Below the pieces are notes generated by a model. It did no database searches, had not been told where the DNA came from, and saw only the letters and a list, made by a program, of their open reading frames with translations. From Lacisediminihabitans profunda (GTDB lineage Bacteria > Actinomycetota > Actinomycetes > Actinomycetales > Microbacteriaceae), in the NCBI RefSeq assembly GCF_008040105.1, contig NZ_VRMG01000009.1, positions 349,392-413,391 of the forward strand: a stretch of 64,000 nucleotides of DNA, given 5' to 3'. This document shows positions 16,992 to 25,120 of the stretch, one piece after another. The position numbers were made by a program, and so were the translations under genes. How positions within the stretch are numbered: position 1 is the stretch's first letter; the number at the start of each line of letters is the position of its first letter.

Positions 16992-17932
16992 CGTGAGAAT
17001 CTCCTGGTGATGAGGCGGCCGAGGCCGATGACAGCGACGATGATGACCATCTGGACCACGGAGAGCACGCTGGCGTAGCCGACATCCTGATTGGAGAATG
17101 CCTGCCGGTACGCGTACAGGCTGAGAGCGGTCGTCGCGCCGAGTGGTCCACCGTTCGTCATGATCAGGGAGACGTCGAGAGAGCTGGCCACGTAGTTGAC
17201 GATTTCAAGAATCGCCACCACGAAGGTCGTGGATGCCACGTTCGGCCAGGTGATCGACCACAGCGTGCGCCACGGTCCTGCGCCGTCGAGGGCGGCGGCC
17301 GAATAGATGTCTTCGGGCACGCGCTGCAGGCCGGCCAGATACAGAATGATCACAATGGGCAGGGCGAGCCAGACCATCATCACAACCAGGGCGGGTAAGG
17401 CCAGCGTGTCGGTGTGGAGGATGTCGATCGGCGGCAACCCGAGCAGGCGCAGCAGGGCGCCGATCGGCCCCTGCCGCGAGTCGTAGATGAATGCCCAGAG
17501 CACCGCGGAGACTGCCACCGAGAGTACGACCGGCACGAAGTAGAGAACCCGGAGGACACCGACGCCTGGCATGTTGGCGTTGATCAGAACGGCCAGCATG
17601 AACCCGAGGGCGATGGTGGGAACGACCCCGAGGAGCACGAAGAGCAGGGTGACTCCGAGAGAGTTCCACGCTGCTGAATCGGCGGCGAACTTCGCGAAGT
17701 TTGCGAGGCCGATGAATGAGGGGGTGTCGAAGAAGTTCCACTCGTAGAAGCTCAGCCCGACGCCGACGATGGTGGGGATGATGATGAAGAGAATGAAGAG
17801 GACGAGCGCCGGAGCGAGCAGCAGCCAGGCCGACGCGGCATCCGCTGCGCGGTATTTGGTCTTGGCACGAAGTTGTGACCGGGAGTGCCGGCGCAGAGCG
17901 CCGGCACTCCTTTTGGTCTCTAGAGCGGTCAA
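16988..17932 (-). CDS. Carbohydrate ABC transporter permease, MalF type
   Basis: The 314-residue membrane protein has a basic N-terminus (to about residue 30), six transmembrane segments and an EAA loop reading SAAALDGAGPWRTLWSITWP. It forms the channel with the MalG-type partner downstream. The start is uncertain. The frame allows a TTG at 17932, only seven bases after the binding-protein stop, and no later start appears before the first membrane helix. A perfect 13-bp hairpin (17882-17910) falls within these first codons, unusual for coding sequence; it may hold back translation or transcription of the permeases relative to the binding protein. Confidence 0.88.
   Translation of the reverse strand: MTALETKRSAGALRRHSRSQLRAKTKYRAADAASAWLLLAPALVLFILFIIIPTIVGVGLSFYEWNFFDTPSFIGLANFAKFAADSAAWNSLGVTLLFVLLGVVPTIALGFMLAVLINANMPGVGVLRVLYFVPVVLSVAVSAVLWAFIYDSRQGPIGALLRLLGLPPIDILHTDTLALPALVVMMVWLALPIVIILYLAGLQRVPEDIYSAAALDGAGPWRTLWSITWPNVASTTFVVAILEIVNYVASSLDVSLIMTNGGPLGATTALSLYAYRQAFSNQDVGYASVLSVVQMVIIVAVIGLGRLITRRFSR
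17882..17910 (-). promoter_or_regulatory. Perfect hairpin at the binding protein/permease junction
   Basis: GGAGTGCCGGCGC (17882-17894) pairs fully with GCGCCGGCACTCC (17898-17910) around a three-base loop. On the minus-strand message it lies 30 to 58 bases after the binding-protein stop and inside the predicted first codons of the MalF-type permease. Such hairpins often protect the abundant binding-protein message while lowering permease expression. Only the plus-strand side is followed by TTTT, so as a terminator it would work best on plus-strand transcripts. Confidence 0.6.
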
Positions 17933-17939
17933 GGGTCTA

Positions 17940-19244
17940 TTACTTCAACAGTCCGTTGAGTTCGTCCTGCGCGGCGGTGTACGCCTCTTTGATCGACATG
18001 CCCTTCAGCACTACCTGCTGCATAGCGGTCTGCAGGGCGGGTACGACCTTCGGCTGCACGGCATCCGGGATCGCGTTCGGAAGAATCGCGTTCGGAACGG
18101 ACGCCTTGATCGTCGCGACGAAGCTCGCCGGGACCGGGGCGGCCTCCGTCAGCCACTTTCCGTTAGCGATGCCATCCGTTGTCGCGGGGATGACGCCATC
18201 GGGCTGCGCGGTCGTCATGCCGCCCTTGGTGGAGAAGAACCATGCCATGAACTGGTAGGCGCCCTCCTTGTTGTCCGACTTTGCACTGATGGAGAGCGAG
18301 TACGAGCCACCACCGGTGGTCGACTTGCCGTTCAGCTTCGGCATCGGGAGGATGTCCCACGCATCTTTGATCTTCTCGCGGAGCCCCGCAACACCAGCCG
18401 TCGAGCCGACTCCCATGGCGACCTGCCCGCTCTCGAGGAGGGTGTTATTGGTAGCGAGCGAGTACGGTGAGCCGAACTTGTCGGTGTACGGGGCGAGGAT
18501 CTTCGTCCAGGCCTCGATGCCGCCCTCGTTCGCGAAGGTGAACTTCTTCGTGGCCGGGTCGTACAGGTTGCTGCCGAGGGCCTTCAGCACCGGATAGAAG
18601 GTGAAGACGGGGCTGCCGTCGCCGACCGGGGTCTTGATCCCGAACACCTTTCCGCCCGACTTCTCGGTGATCGCCTTGGCCGAGGCGTACATGTCGTCGA
18701 GGGTCCAGTCTTTCGTCGGCACGGGTACACCGTACTTCTCGAAGAGCGCCGTGTGGATCGTGACGATGCCGGTGTCGGCACTCACCGGGATACCGGTGAT
18801 GGTTTTGCCCACCTTGTACTGGTCGAGGAAGGCCGGAATGAAGCCCGAACCCTTCAGGCCGTCGTGACCGGAGTCGAGCCACGGCTTGATGTCGTAGAGC
18901 AGGTGGTTCGAGTTGAGCGTCTGGTTCAGCGAGTCGTAGTTGAAGATGATGTCGGGCAGGGACTTGCTGAGCCCCTGGGTGACGAGCTGCTGGATGTAAT
19001 CCGGCTGAGCGTCAGGCACCGCCTTCACGGTGACGGTGAAACCCTTGTGGGTCTTCTCGAACTCCTTGGCGTAGCGTTCGAACTGCGGAACCAGACCAGA
19101 GTTCATCCCGATGAGGATGTTCTTGCCGGCCTTGGCGTCCGTGTTGCTGCCGCCGCTGCTGCTGCAAGCCGCGAGGCTTGCTGCTAGGACTGTCGCGACG
19201 GATAGTGCTGCGATCCGCCCGAAGAGGCGTTTTTTGGTGACCAC
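17940..19244 (-). CDS. Extracellular sugar-binding lipoprotein of an ABC transporter
   Basis: The 434-residue family 1 solute-binding protein captures sugar outside the membrane for the two permeases downstream. The lipoprotein signal is clear: basic TKKRLFGR, a hydrophobic core and the lipobox SLAAC near residue 21, followed by a Ser/Gly-rich linker. The mature part has the family pattern (FEKTHKGFTVTVKAVPD, DIIFNYDS, a C-terminal YTAAQDELNGLL). I chose GTG 19244 because it is preceded by AGGAGGG at good spacing and gives a normal signal peptide. A further in-frame start upstream would add 31 unlikely residues. A LacI-type site lies 94 bases upstream. Confidence 0.9.
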   Translation of the reverse strand: MVTKKRLFGRIAALSVATVLAASLAACSSSGGSNTDAKAGKNILIGMNSGLVPQFERYAKEFEKTHKGFTVTVKAVPDAQPDYIQQLVTQGLSKSLPDIIFNYDSLNQTLNSNHLLYDIKPWLDSGHDGLKGSGFIPAFLDQYKVGKTITGIPVSADTGIVTIHTALFEKYGVPVPTKDWTLDDMYASAKAITEKSGGKVFGIKTPVGDGSPVFTFYPVLKALGSNLYDPATKKFTFANEGGIEAWTKILAPYTDKFGSPYSLATNNTLLESGQVAMGVGSTAGVAGLREKIKDAWDILPMPKLNGKSTTGGGSYSLSISAKSDNKEGAYQFMAWFFSTKGGMTTAQPDGVIPATTDGIANGKWLTEAAPVPASFVATIKASVPNAILPNAIPDAVQPKVVPALQTAMQQVVLKGMSIKEAYTAAQDELNGLLK

Positions 19245-19337
19245 TATGTCAACCCTCCTGTTACGTCGTTGTGATTGCAGAAGTGGGATCGGGGTCGATC
19301 CCGTTCCCGAGTGATTGCGCTCGGATGGATGAAGCAT

Positions 19338-19388
19338 TGATACGTTTCAGTTCATTCCGAGTGTTGCACCCCTCCCTTCCGATGTCAA
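19338..19388 (-). promoter_or_regulatory. Promoter with LacI-type operator for the ABC/GH78 operon
   Basis: On the minus strand, TTGACA (19388-19383), a 17-base spacer and a weak AACACT (19365-19360) are followed ten bases later by TGAAACGTATCA (19349-19338). This is the same palindrome, in the same place relative to the promoter, as at 7655 and 35512. It should control the binding protein, both permeases and the rhamnosidase. The -10 match is poor, so the exact start site is uncertain. Confidence 0.55.
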
Positions 19389-19436
19389 CGACGATTTCGA
19401 GGCTGTCTGCCGGATTTGCCCTCCTTCGGCGATCGA

Positions 19437-20232
19437 TCAGATGTGGACGCGGATGAATTCGCTCTCGAGAAACTCGTGGATTCCCGCGAATCCACCCTTC
19501 CTCCCCAGGCCGCTCTGCATGTACCCGCCGAAGGGCGCGGCCGGGTCGGAGATCACGCCCTTGTTCACGGCGACCGTGCCGGACTCCAGCGATTTTGCTC
19601 CTCGCATACCGGGCCAGATCGCTGGAGAACAGGTACGAGATCGGGCCGAACTCCCAGACGTTCGCCAAGGCGATCGCCTCATCATCCGAGGCGACGGCGA
19701 CAACGGGAGCGACCGGACCGAAGATGTCCAGGGTCAAGATCGGGTTGTCCGCGTCAAGAGTTAGAACGGTTGCGGGGCAGAAGGCGCCCACTCCGGCGGG
19801 TCTTACGCCGCCCGCGAGAACCACTGCTCCGTGGACGATAGACGCATCCACGAGGCTCGCGATCTTGTCGTGTTCTGCGATCGAGACGCTGGCGCCGAGG
19901 CCGGCGCCGGCGGTCAATCCCGGAGCCATCCGGATGCTCGCCATCGCCACGGAGAGTCGCCTGGCGAACTCGTCGGCTATGGATCGAGACACGTAAAAGC
20001 GATTCGCTGCGGTACCTGCCGCACCGCCATTTCGGAGTTTCGCGATCATCGCACCGGCGACAGCCCTATCGAGATCCGCGTCGTCGAGCACGATGAACGG
20101 ACCATTGCCTCCGAGTTCCATCGAGGTGCGGATCACCCGGTCCGACGCCTGTTTGAGGAGCAGCCGCCCCACCTCCGTCGACCCCGTAAATGAAAGGTTT
20201 CGAACTTGCGGGTCTCGCAGCATCCGTGTCAT
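19437..20232 (-). pseudogene. Aldehyde dehydrogenase remnant, truncated and frameshifted
   Basis: The minus strand encodes recognisable aldehyde dehydrogenase pieces: SFTGSTEVGRLLLKQA, SMELGGNGPFIVLDDADLD, LDIFGPVAPVV, and in another frame VAVNKGVISDPAAPFGGYMQ. About 200 N-terminal residues are missing. The segment that should hold the catalytic cysteine reads GGAAGTAANRF, with no cysteine. A frameshift near 19590-19605 separates the last 50 residues. The ATG at 20232 overlaps the stop of the FAH gene, so it was probably the last gene of that operon. It resembles succinate-semialdehyde or lactaldehyde dehydrogenases and cannot be an active enzyme. Confidence 0.85.
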
Positions 20233-21239
20233 GCCTGCGTCGCCACGACGCGATTGCGCAGCGTTCCGATCCCCTCGACCGTGAGTTCGACAACATCGCC
20301 GGGTTCCAGCCACTTGCTCTGCTCGACGCCTGAACCGTGGCCGACCGTGCCAGAGCCGAATACCTCACCCACCCGTACCAGTTCGTCGCGGGAGGCGTAG
20401 GCGATCATCTGCTCGAATTTCCAATGCATGTCGGCGCTCGAGCCGTCGGTCCAGTTCACGCCGTTCACGAACGCGGTCATCCTGAGGGCGTACGGGTCTC
20501 CAAGCTCATCCGCCGTCACGACGACAGGCCCGAGCACATGGGCCCCCAGGAAGTCCTTGCCCTTTGCCGGGCCGAGGCCCACCGTCATCTCAGCCTCCTG
20601 GATGTCTCGTGCGGAGAAGTCGTCGTAGACGGTGTACCCGAAGATATAAGAAAGAGCATCCTCTTCGGGGATATCGACCCCCGCGCGCCCGATGATCGCG
20701 GCGAACTCGAACTCGAGATCCAGCCGATCGGCATAGGTCGGAATGGCCACGTCCTGCTCGTGGGCGCCGACGGCGGAGGGGTTGCCTTTGTAGTAGACCG
20801 GGCGGCGATACCACTCATCCGGTATCTCGCGTCCGAGCTTCGGGAAGACGTTGAGGAGGTGCTCTTCGAAGGCCATGAAGTCGCGCAGAAGAGGCGGATC
20901 GCTGATCGCGGGGAGATGGGTGATCTCGCTCGCGTCGTAGCGGATGCGTGCGCCGTGTGGATCGCGGTCCCAGCCGCGCTCGAGGGCGGTGGCGAGCGCC
21001 TCGTCGGCCAGGCCGCGTGACCTGGCTCCGCCCTCGATGAAACCGAGAAGAGAGCTCGGTACGAGGGCGGCGGCGATTCGCCGCGCACCCTCGTCAGCGA
21101 TATGTTCCGCGGCCAGCAGAGCTCGGGTCGCGGCACCCAGATCCACGAGTTCGCCGGTGTCGGCGTCGCCAGTCACCAGCGCGCCGAGATGGGCGACCCT
21201 GCCATGGTGGCCAGCTGTCTCGAATGAGACGAGCTTCAT
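20229..21239 (-). CDS. Fumarylacetoacetate hydrolase family protein
   Basis: The 336-residue cytoplasmic protein has the FAH fold. Metal-binding acidic residues are in the E-x-E of LEFEFAAIIG and in YDDFSARDIQ, and the C-terminal SGTVGHGSG loop is typical. Members hydrolyse a C-C bond in acylpyruvates, or act on 2-keto-3-deoxy sugar acids. In the oxidative fucose and rhamnose routes an FAH enzyme splits a 2,4-diketo-3-deoxy acid into pyruvate and a hydroxyacid. Its neighbours (dehydratase, 2-hydroxyacid dehydrogenase, amidohydrolase) fit that role. The start ATG overlaps the stop of the ABM gene. Specificity is inferred from context only. Confidence 0.87.
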   Translation of the reverse strand: MKLVSFETAGHHGRVAHLGALVTGDADTGELVDLGAATRALLAAEHIADEGARRIAAALVPSSLLGFIEGGARSRGLADEALATALERGWDRDPHGARIRYDASEITHLPAISDPPLLRDFMAFEEHLLNVFPKLGREIPDEWYRRPVYYKGNPSAVGAHEQDVAIPTYADRLDLEFEFAAIIGRAGVDIPEEDALSYIFGYTVYDDFSARDIQEAEMTVGLGPAKGKDFLGAHVLGPVVVTADELGDPYALRMTAFVNGVNWTDGSSADMHWKFEQMIAYASRDELVRVGEVFGSGTVGHGSGVEQSKWLEPGDVVELTVEGIGTLRNRVVATQA

Positions 21240-21532
21240 CCGATCACCTGGCGGTACAGTTCACGCTCCCGCTTCTCGAGCAGTGGCACGATGATGCCTT
21301 CGATGAATTCTGCGAAGTGCGGGGTTTCCCGGTGCGCTGCAACCGCATCCTCGTTCTCGTACACCTCATACAGGCAGTACAGGTTCTCGTTCTCGGGGTC
21401 GACGTTCGCGTTGTACAGCAGGCACGCTGGCTCGTCCGCCTTTACGCGCTCGGCCATTTTGCGGAGGGTTTCTTCGACACGTGGGGCGTTGCCTGGTACT
21501 ACGTAGTAGCGGGCGATCAGGGCTGAAGTCAT
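21236..21532 (-). CDS. Small ABM-domain (antibiotic biosynthesis monooxygenase-like) protein
   Basis: The 98-residue protein has the dimeric ferredoxin-like ABM fold: an IARYYVVPG strand, a helix to about residue 33, then CLLYNANVDPENENLYCLYEVYENEDAVAAHRETPHF. The family covers quinol monooxygenases, epimerase-like and mutarotase-like helpers. In sugar operons such small proteins often speed anomer interconversion, but true RhaM mutarotase motifs are absent, so the role is open. It overlaps the FAH start by four bases and follows the amidohydrolase by seven, so it is firmly in the operon. Confidence 0.8.
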   Translation of the reverse strand: MTSALIARYYVVPGNAPRVEETLRKMAERVKADEPACLLYNANVDPENENLYCLYEVYENEDAVAAHRETPHFAEFIEGIIVPLLEKRERELYRQVIG

Positions 21533-21539
21533 GCTGCGG

Positions 21540-22445
21540 TCACTTTCTCGTTGGGTGGTGCTGGTTGGGGTCGTTGTCGATAAGGGTGGTGAGCCGCGGC
21601 TCCGCGACGAGCGTCGCGAGGTTGTCGCCCATGATGCCCGCGAGCTGGCCTGGCGAGAGGAAGTCGGCGTGCGAGAGCACGGCTTCGATCGACTGTCGGT
21701 AGGTGAGATGGTCGCGGGAGGCAGGGAAGTCGCTGCCCCAATAGAGCCGCTCGGAACCGAAGCCGTCCACAATTGCGCGGAAGATCTCCTGGGCCTCCGG
21801 ATACGGAAACTCCCAGTGTTCAGAAGCGTTGTAGTTGAAGCCCGAGATCTTGACACCGACGTTCGGCAGATCGCCGAGAGCCACGAGGGCATCGAACTCT
21901 ACCGCCGACGACGGATGCGACATGTGATGGATGAGCACAGGCAGCCCGGGGTTCGCGGCGGCGACGGGTCGAAGGTCGCCGAACCAGGCGGCCGAGAGCG
22001 CGAGGGAGGCGATGAGTCCCGAGTCGGCGGCGAATCGAAAGAACTCACCAGCGTCATCGGATGCGAGCCAGCCGTCGTTGGCATCGGGCGTCACATAGTG
22101 GGTGAACCCGCCGGCGCCGGTGCGCTCGATCTCGGCACGCAGACGGTCGGCGGCACCCGGGCTGTGATGCTCTTCGCGCCACAGGCAGTCCACATCAACC
22201 CACGGCGTGATGCGGTCGGGATGCGCCGCGGCGAACCGCGCGACGTAGTCGTTGTTGTCGTCGTTGGCAAAGCCAGCGCCGCCGGCGCCGCCACCGATGC
22301 GGGCACACACCACCGCGGCACGTTCGACGTCGTGCGTGTCCATCTCGTACAGCAGTGCCTCGATGCTGCCGCGTGTCTCCGGATCGGGCACCGCGGTGTC
22401 ATACGGCCAGCGGCGCCAGGCGTGGCAGTGTGCATCGAAGAGCAT
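21540..22445 (-). CDS. Amidohydrolase family 2 protein, candidate sugar lactonase
   Basis: The 301-residue protein begins with the amidohydrolase metal motif FDAHCHAW (H6 and H8). Later ligand candidates are the histidines of PVLIHHMSH (about 180) and the aspartate in LYWGSDFPASRD (about 250). Family 2 includes L-fucono- and L-rhamnono-lactonases that open the lactone formed by a sugar dehydrogenase, which fits this operon. The start ATG at 22445 lies one base after the preceding stop; the longer upstream frame lacks homology. Decarboxylases of the same fold are the main alternative. It is cytoplasmic, with no signal peptide. Confidence 0.85.
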   Translation of the reverse strand: MLFDAHCHAWRRWPYDTAVPDPETRGSIEALLYEMDTHDVERAAVVCARIGGGAGGAGFANDDNNDYVARFAAAHPDRITPWVDVDCLWREEHHSPGAADRLRAEIERTGAGGFTHYVTPDANDGWLASDDAGEFFRFAADSGLIASLALSAAWFGDLRPVAAANPGLPVLIHHMSHPSSAVEFDALVALGDLPNVGVKISGFNYNASEHWEFPYPEAQEIFRAIVDGFGSERLYWGSDFPASRDHLTYRQSIEAVLSHADFLSPGQLAGIMGDNLATLVAEPRLTTLIDNDPNQHHPTRK

Positions 22446-22446
22446 C

Positions 22447-23499
22447 TCAGTTCCCACGGCCGGCAACGACGCGATCGGTGATCTGCGCGCGCGGCTCGAT
22501 GCCGGCGGAGAGACGCTCCAACTCGTCCACCATGAGAGCGAAGAACCGCGGCTGTGCTTCAACGGTCACCCCGGCGATATGTGCCGAGAGGAACACGTTC
22601 GACATCCCCCGTAGCGGAGAGTCGACGGCGAGAGGCTCCGGGTCGTGCGCGTCAAGGCCAAACCACGTGTCGCCCTGCTGCGCTCGCGCTATCAAAGCCC
22701 GGACATCCACGACGCTGCCCCGCGAGACATTGACGAACACCGCACCCTCGCGGAGCAGGGCCAACTCGGCCTCGCCGATCATCCCCGTGGTGTGCGGGGT
22801 CGCGGGAGCGAGACAGACCACGACGTCCCGCCCCATCACCGTCGCAAGCGAGGCGAAATCGACGCGTTGCGCATCTGCGAGCTCGCGGGGCGCGTACGGG
22901 TCATAGGCGATGATCGGGCACTCGAACGGTGCGAGGAATTCGCGCAGGCGCCAGCCGATGTGACCGAACCCGATCAGGCCGACCGTCTTGCCCGTGAGCT
23001 CCCGGCCGGGAGGCCTCGTGCGATATTCGCTCTGGCTCATGTCGTGACCTGCGATGATCTCGCGAAAGCGCGCATTCTGGCGCAGCCCTATCAGCATCAG
23101 GGCAAGCGCCCACTCGGCGACCGGCCACGACGACGCATGGGTGGTGTCCACGACCAGCACGCCGGCGGCACGCGCAGCGGCAACATCGATGCGGCCGGCG
23201 AACCGATCACCCTCGATGTCGCCGACGAGCCTGAGGTTCGGCGCGGCGGCAAAGACGCGTGAGGTCACGCGCGGGGCGCCGTGGAAGACGAGGAGGACGT
23301 CTTTGTCTGAGGCGAATTCTGCGAGGCGATCGTCGAGCTCGGGGACGACCGGGATCTGCCCCCAAGGGTCGCCTGGCGCCTCGAAGTCGGCGAAACTGAT
23401 TTCGGCGATCGTGCCGAGGCGGGTGAGGTCGCCCTGGCTGATGTAGTGGTCGCGGAGGCCGGGGTGACAGGCGATTCCGACCTTGAGCTCCGCGGTCAT
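22447..23499 (-). CDS. D-isomer-specific 2-hydroxyacid dehydrogenase
   Basis: The 350-residue NAD(P)-dependent enzyme has the Rossmann motif GLIGFGHIGWRL near residue 160. Its catalytic set is arginine in VNVSRGSVVD, glutamate in DAHDPEPL and histidine in LSAHIAGV. It interconverts a 2-keto and a 2-hydroxy acid. In this operon it may act on a keto-deoxy sugar acid, replacing the SDR enzyme of known oxidative fucose and rhamnose routes, or it may reduce a pyruvate-type end product. It overlaps the enolase-superfamily gene by four bases and runs directly into the amidohydrolase, so all are co-translated. Confidence 0.87.
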   Translation of the reverse strand: MTAELKVGIACHPGLRDHYISQGDLTRLGTIAEISFADFEAPGDPWGQIPVVPELDDRLAEFASDKDVLLVFHGAPRVTSRVFAAAPNLRLVGDIEGDRFAGRIDVAAARAAGVLVVDTTHASSWPVAEWALALMLIGLRQNARFREIIAGHDMSQSEYRTRPPGRELTGKTVGLIGFGHIGWRLREFLAPFECPIIAYDPYAPRELADAQRVDFASLATVMGRDVVVCLAPATPHTTGMIGEAELALLREGAVFVNVSRGSVVDVRALIARAQQGDTWFGLDAHDPEPLAVDSPLRGMSNVFLSAHIAGVTVEAQPRFFALMVDELERLSAGIEPRAQITDRVVAGRGN

Positions 23500-24632
23500 C
23501 GGTATGCCACCGATCCGTCCTCACGCAGAGCAGGGGAGATGGCAAAGACGCCGACGCGAGCACCCACCAGCGCCGCATCATTCAGCTCCATCCCGAGGCC
23601 GGGGGCGTCGATGGGATAGAGATAGCCGTCAACCAGCGGTGTGATCCTATTCACCATCGACAGGACCGGCTCAACATCCTGTTCAACATGTTCCTGCACC
23701 TCCCAGTTCGGAATCGTGATCCCCAGATGCACGTGCGCCATAGTCGCGACCGGACCGGATGGCACGCAATGTGGAATGACGCCGATGTGGTGCGCCTCCG
23801 CCATCGCGCAGATCTTGCGCACGTGAGTGAATCCGCCGGCGATGCCGACGTCGGGGCGAATGAACGAGATCCCGGCATTCTCGATGTACTCCCGGAACTC
23901 GTAAATCGTGGTGTTGCGTTCCCCGGCAGCCATCGGAACGGTCACCTTCGCCGACACCTCGCCGAACGCGATTGCACTGTCGGGCGGGATCGGATCCTCG
24001 ACGAAGAGTGGCCGGAACCTGGCGAGTTCTGTGATCAGGGCGATGGAGTTGCCTGGCTGCATGTTCCTGTGCAGTTCGATGCCGATATCCATTCGATCAC
24101 CGACAGCGTCCCGGATGGCGCCGAAACGCTCCACGAGGTCGGCGGTGCGCTCGGCATGCCGCATGCCGTGGTGCTCGGGTTGGAAGAGCAGCACCTTGAT
24201 CGCCGTATAGCCGGCCTGCTGGGCTGCGACCGAGGCGGCAACGACCTCGTCGGTGGTTCCTGTCTGCACCACCTTCATGGCGCGAACACCCTTGCGCGAA
24301 CGGCCGCCGAGCAACTGCCACACCGGCTCCTCGAAGCGCTTGCCGCGCAGGTCCCAGAGTGCCTGGTCGATCGCGCTGATCGCGCCCCCCAGGGTGATGC
24401 CGCGCCAGCCCAGTGCACGGTATATGCGCAGCCAGTGGGCTTCGACATCCATTCCGTCGGCGCCCACCAGGTAGCCGCTGATCGCTTTCAGCACTTCGAC
24501 GACGGCGAGCGGGAACGCGAAAGCGGTCGACTCGCCGATGCCGGTCAGGCCAGACTCGGTGGTGAGGCGCACGAAGACGGAGGTGTTGGACGCGAAGGTC
24601 TCGACCTCGGCAATGCGCATGGATTCGGTCAC
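23496..24632 (-). CDS. Enolase superfamily acid-sugar dehydratase
   Basis: The 378-residue protein has an alpha+beta capping domain followed by a TIM barrel. Metal ligands fit the acidic residues of IGIELHRN, LFVEDPIPPD and AAGERNTT, and a histidine follows in GVIPHCVPSGP. The E-L-H form recalls the D-x-H of galactonate-dehydratase-type enzymes, in which the histidine is a general acid. It would dehydrate a sugar acid to a 2-keto-3-deoxy acid. The neighbours before and after it (lactonase and dehydrogenase) support this. Which sugar acid is used (rhamnonate, fuconate, galactonate) is not visible from sequence. It overlaps both neighbouring genes by four bases. Confidence 0.87.
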   Translation of the reverse strand: MTESMRIAEVETFASNTSVFVRLTTESGLTGIGESTAFAFPLAVVEVLKAISGYLVGADGMDVEAHWLRIYRALGWRGITLGGAISAIDQALWDLRGKRFEEPVWQLLGGRSRKGVRAMKVVQTGTTDEVVAASVAAQQAGYTAIKVLLFQPEHHGMRHAERTADLVERFGAIRDAVGDRMDIGIELHRNMQPGNSIALITELARFRPLFVEDPIPPDSAIAFGEVSAKVTVPMAAGERNTTIYEFREYIENAGISFIRPDVGIAGGFTHVRKICAMAEAHHIGVIPHCVPSGPVATMAHVHLGITIPNWEVQEHVEQDVEPVLSMVNRITPLVDGYLYPIDAPGLGMELNDAALVGARVGVFAISPALREDGSVAYR

Positions 24633-25120
24633 GATAGCCCCGCCGGGTAGATGTAGTCGGGGGCGAATCGCTCGCTCGGCGGACGGATGAGTTCGACGAT
24701 CATCGAGATTCCCGGTCGCTGCAAGTAGGCGAACCGACCGTCTGCGCTTGCACCGAACCGGCCGCTTTGGAGGAGTGCGAACCCGCGTTCGACGAGGTCG
24801 GCAACGGCGGCCTGGTGATCATCGACGACGGCTCCGACGTGATTGAAGCCCTCCCCGGTCGCGTCGAGCTGGTCGGCGAAGATACTCGGGCCATCGATGG
24901 GCTGGACGAGTTCGAACTGCAGCTCGCCCGACATCGCGAGCGCGTGCCTGAAGGCACAGGGCACCGCGGTGCCGTGATAAACCGCGTCCAGGAGGTGGGG
25001 CGGCTGCATCGTCCACACTCGCCAGGGCCCGATCCCCAGGTCGTCGGCCCAGTGGCGCACTGCGGCGTCGAGGTCACGCACCACGAACGCGGTCTGGTGG
25101 AATCGCAATCGCTCGCTCAC
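24629..25120 (-). CDS. VOC family protein (glyoxalase-like)
   Basis: The 163-residue protein has paired beta-alpha-beta-beta-beta units of the vicinal oxygen chelate fold. The start RLRFHQTAFVVRDLDAAVRHW gives a metal-ligand histidine, and EGFNHVGAVVDDHQA the next. The C-terminal SMIVELIRPP carries the final glutamate. It resembles methylmalonyl-CoA epimerase-like members that bind a divalent metal and act on keto or hydroxy acids. In this operon it may epimerise a sugar-acid intermediate, but the assignment stops at the family. It overlaps its neighbours by four bases on each side. Confidence 0.82.
   Translation of the reverse strand: MSERLRFHQTAFVVRDLDAAVRHWADDLGIGPWRVWTMQPPHLLDAVYHGTAVPCAFRHALAMSGELQFELVQPIDGPSIFADQLDATGEGFNHVGAVVDDHQAAVADLVERGFALLQSGRFGASADGRFAYLQRPGISMIVELIRPPSERFAPDYIYPAGLS

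Noticed and set aside
19247..19257. TTGACA just before the GTG of the binding-protein gene
   Set aside because: It lies between the ribosome site and the start codon, so it cannot be the promoter of that gene. The box at 19383-19388 is better placed.
21236..21532. L-rhamnose mutarotase as the identity of the ABM-like protein
   Set aside because: Size and setting fit, but the sequence lacks the RhaM pattern and matches the ABM fold better, so the mutarotase name was not used.
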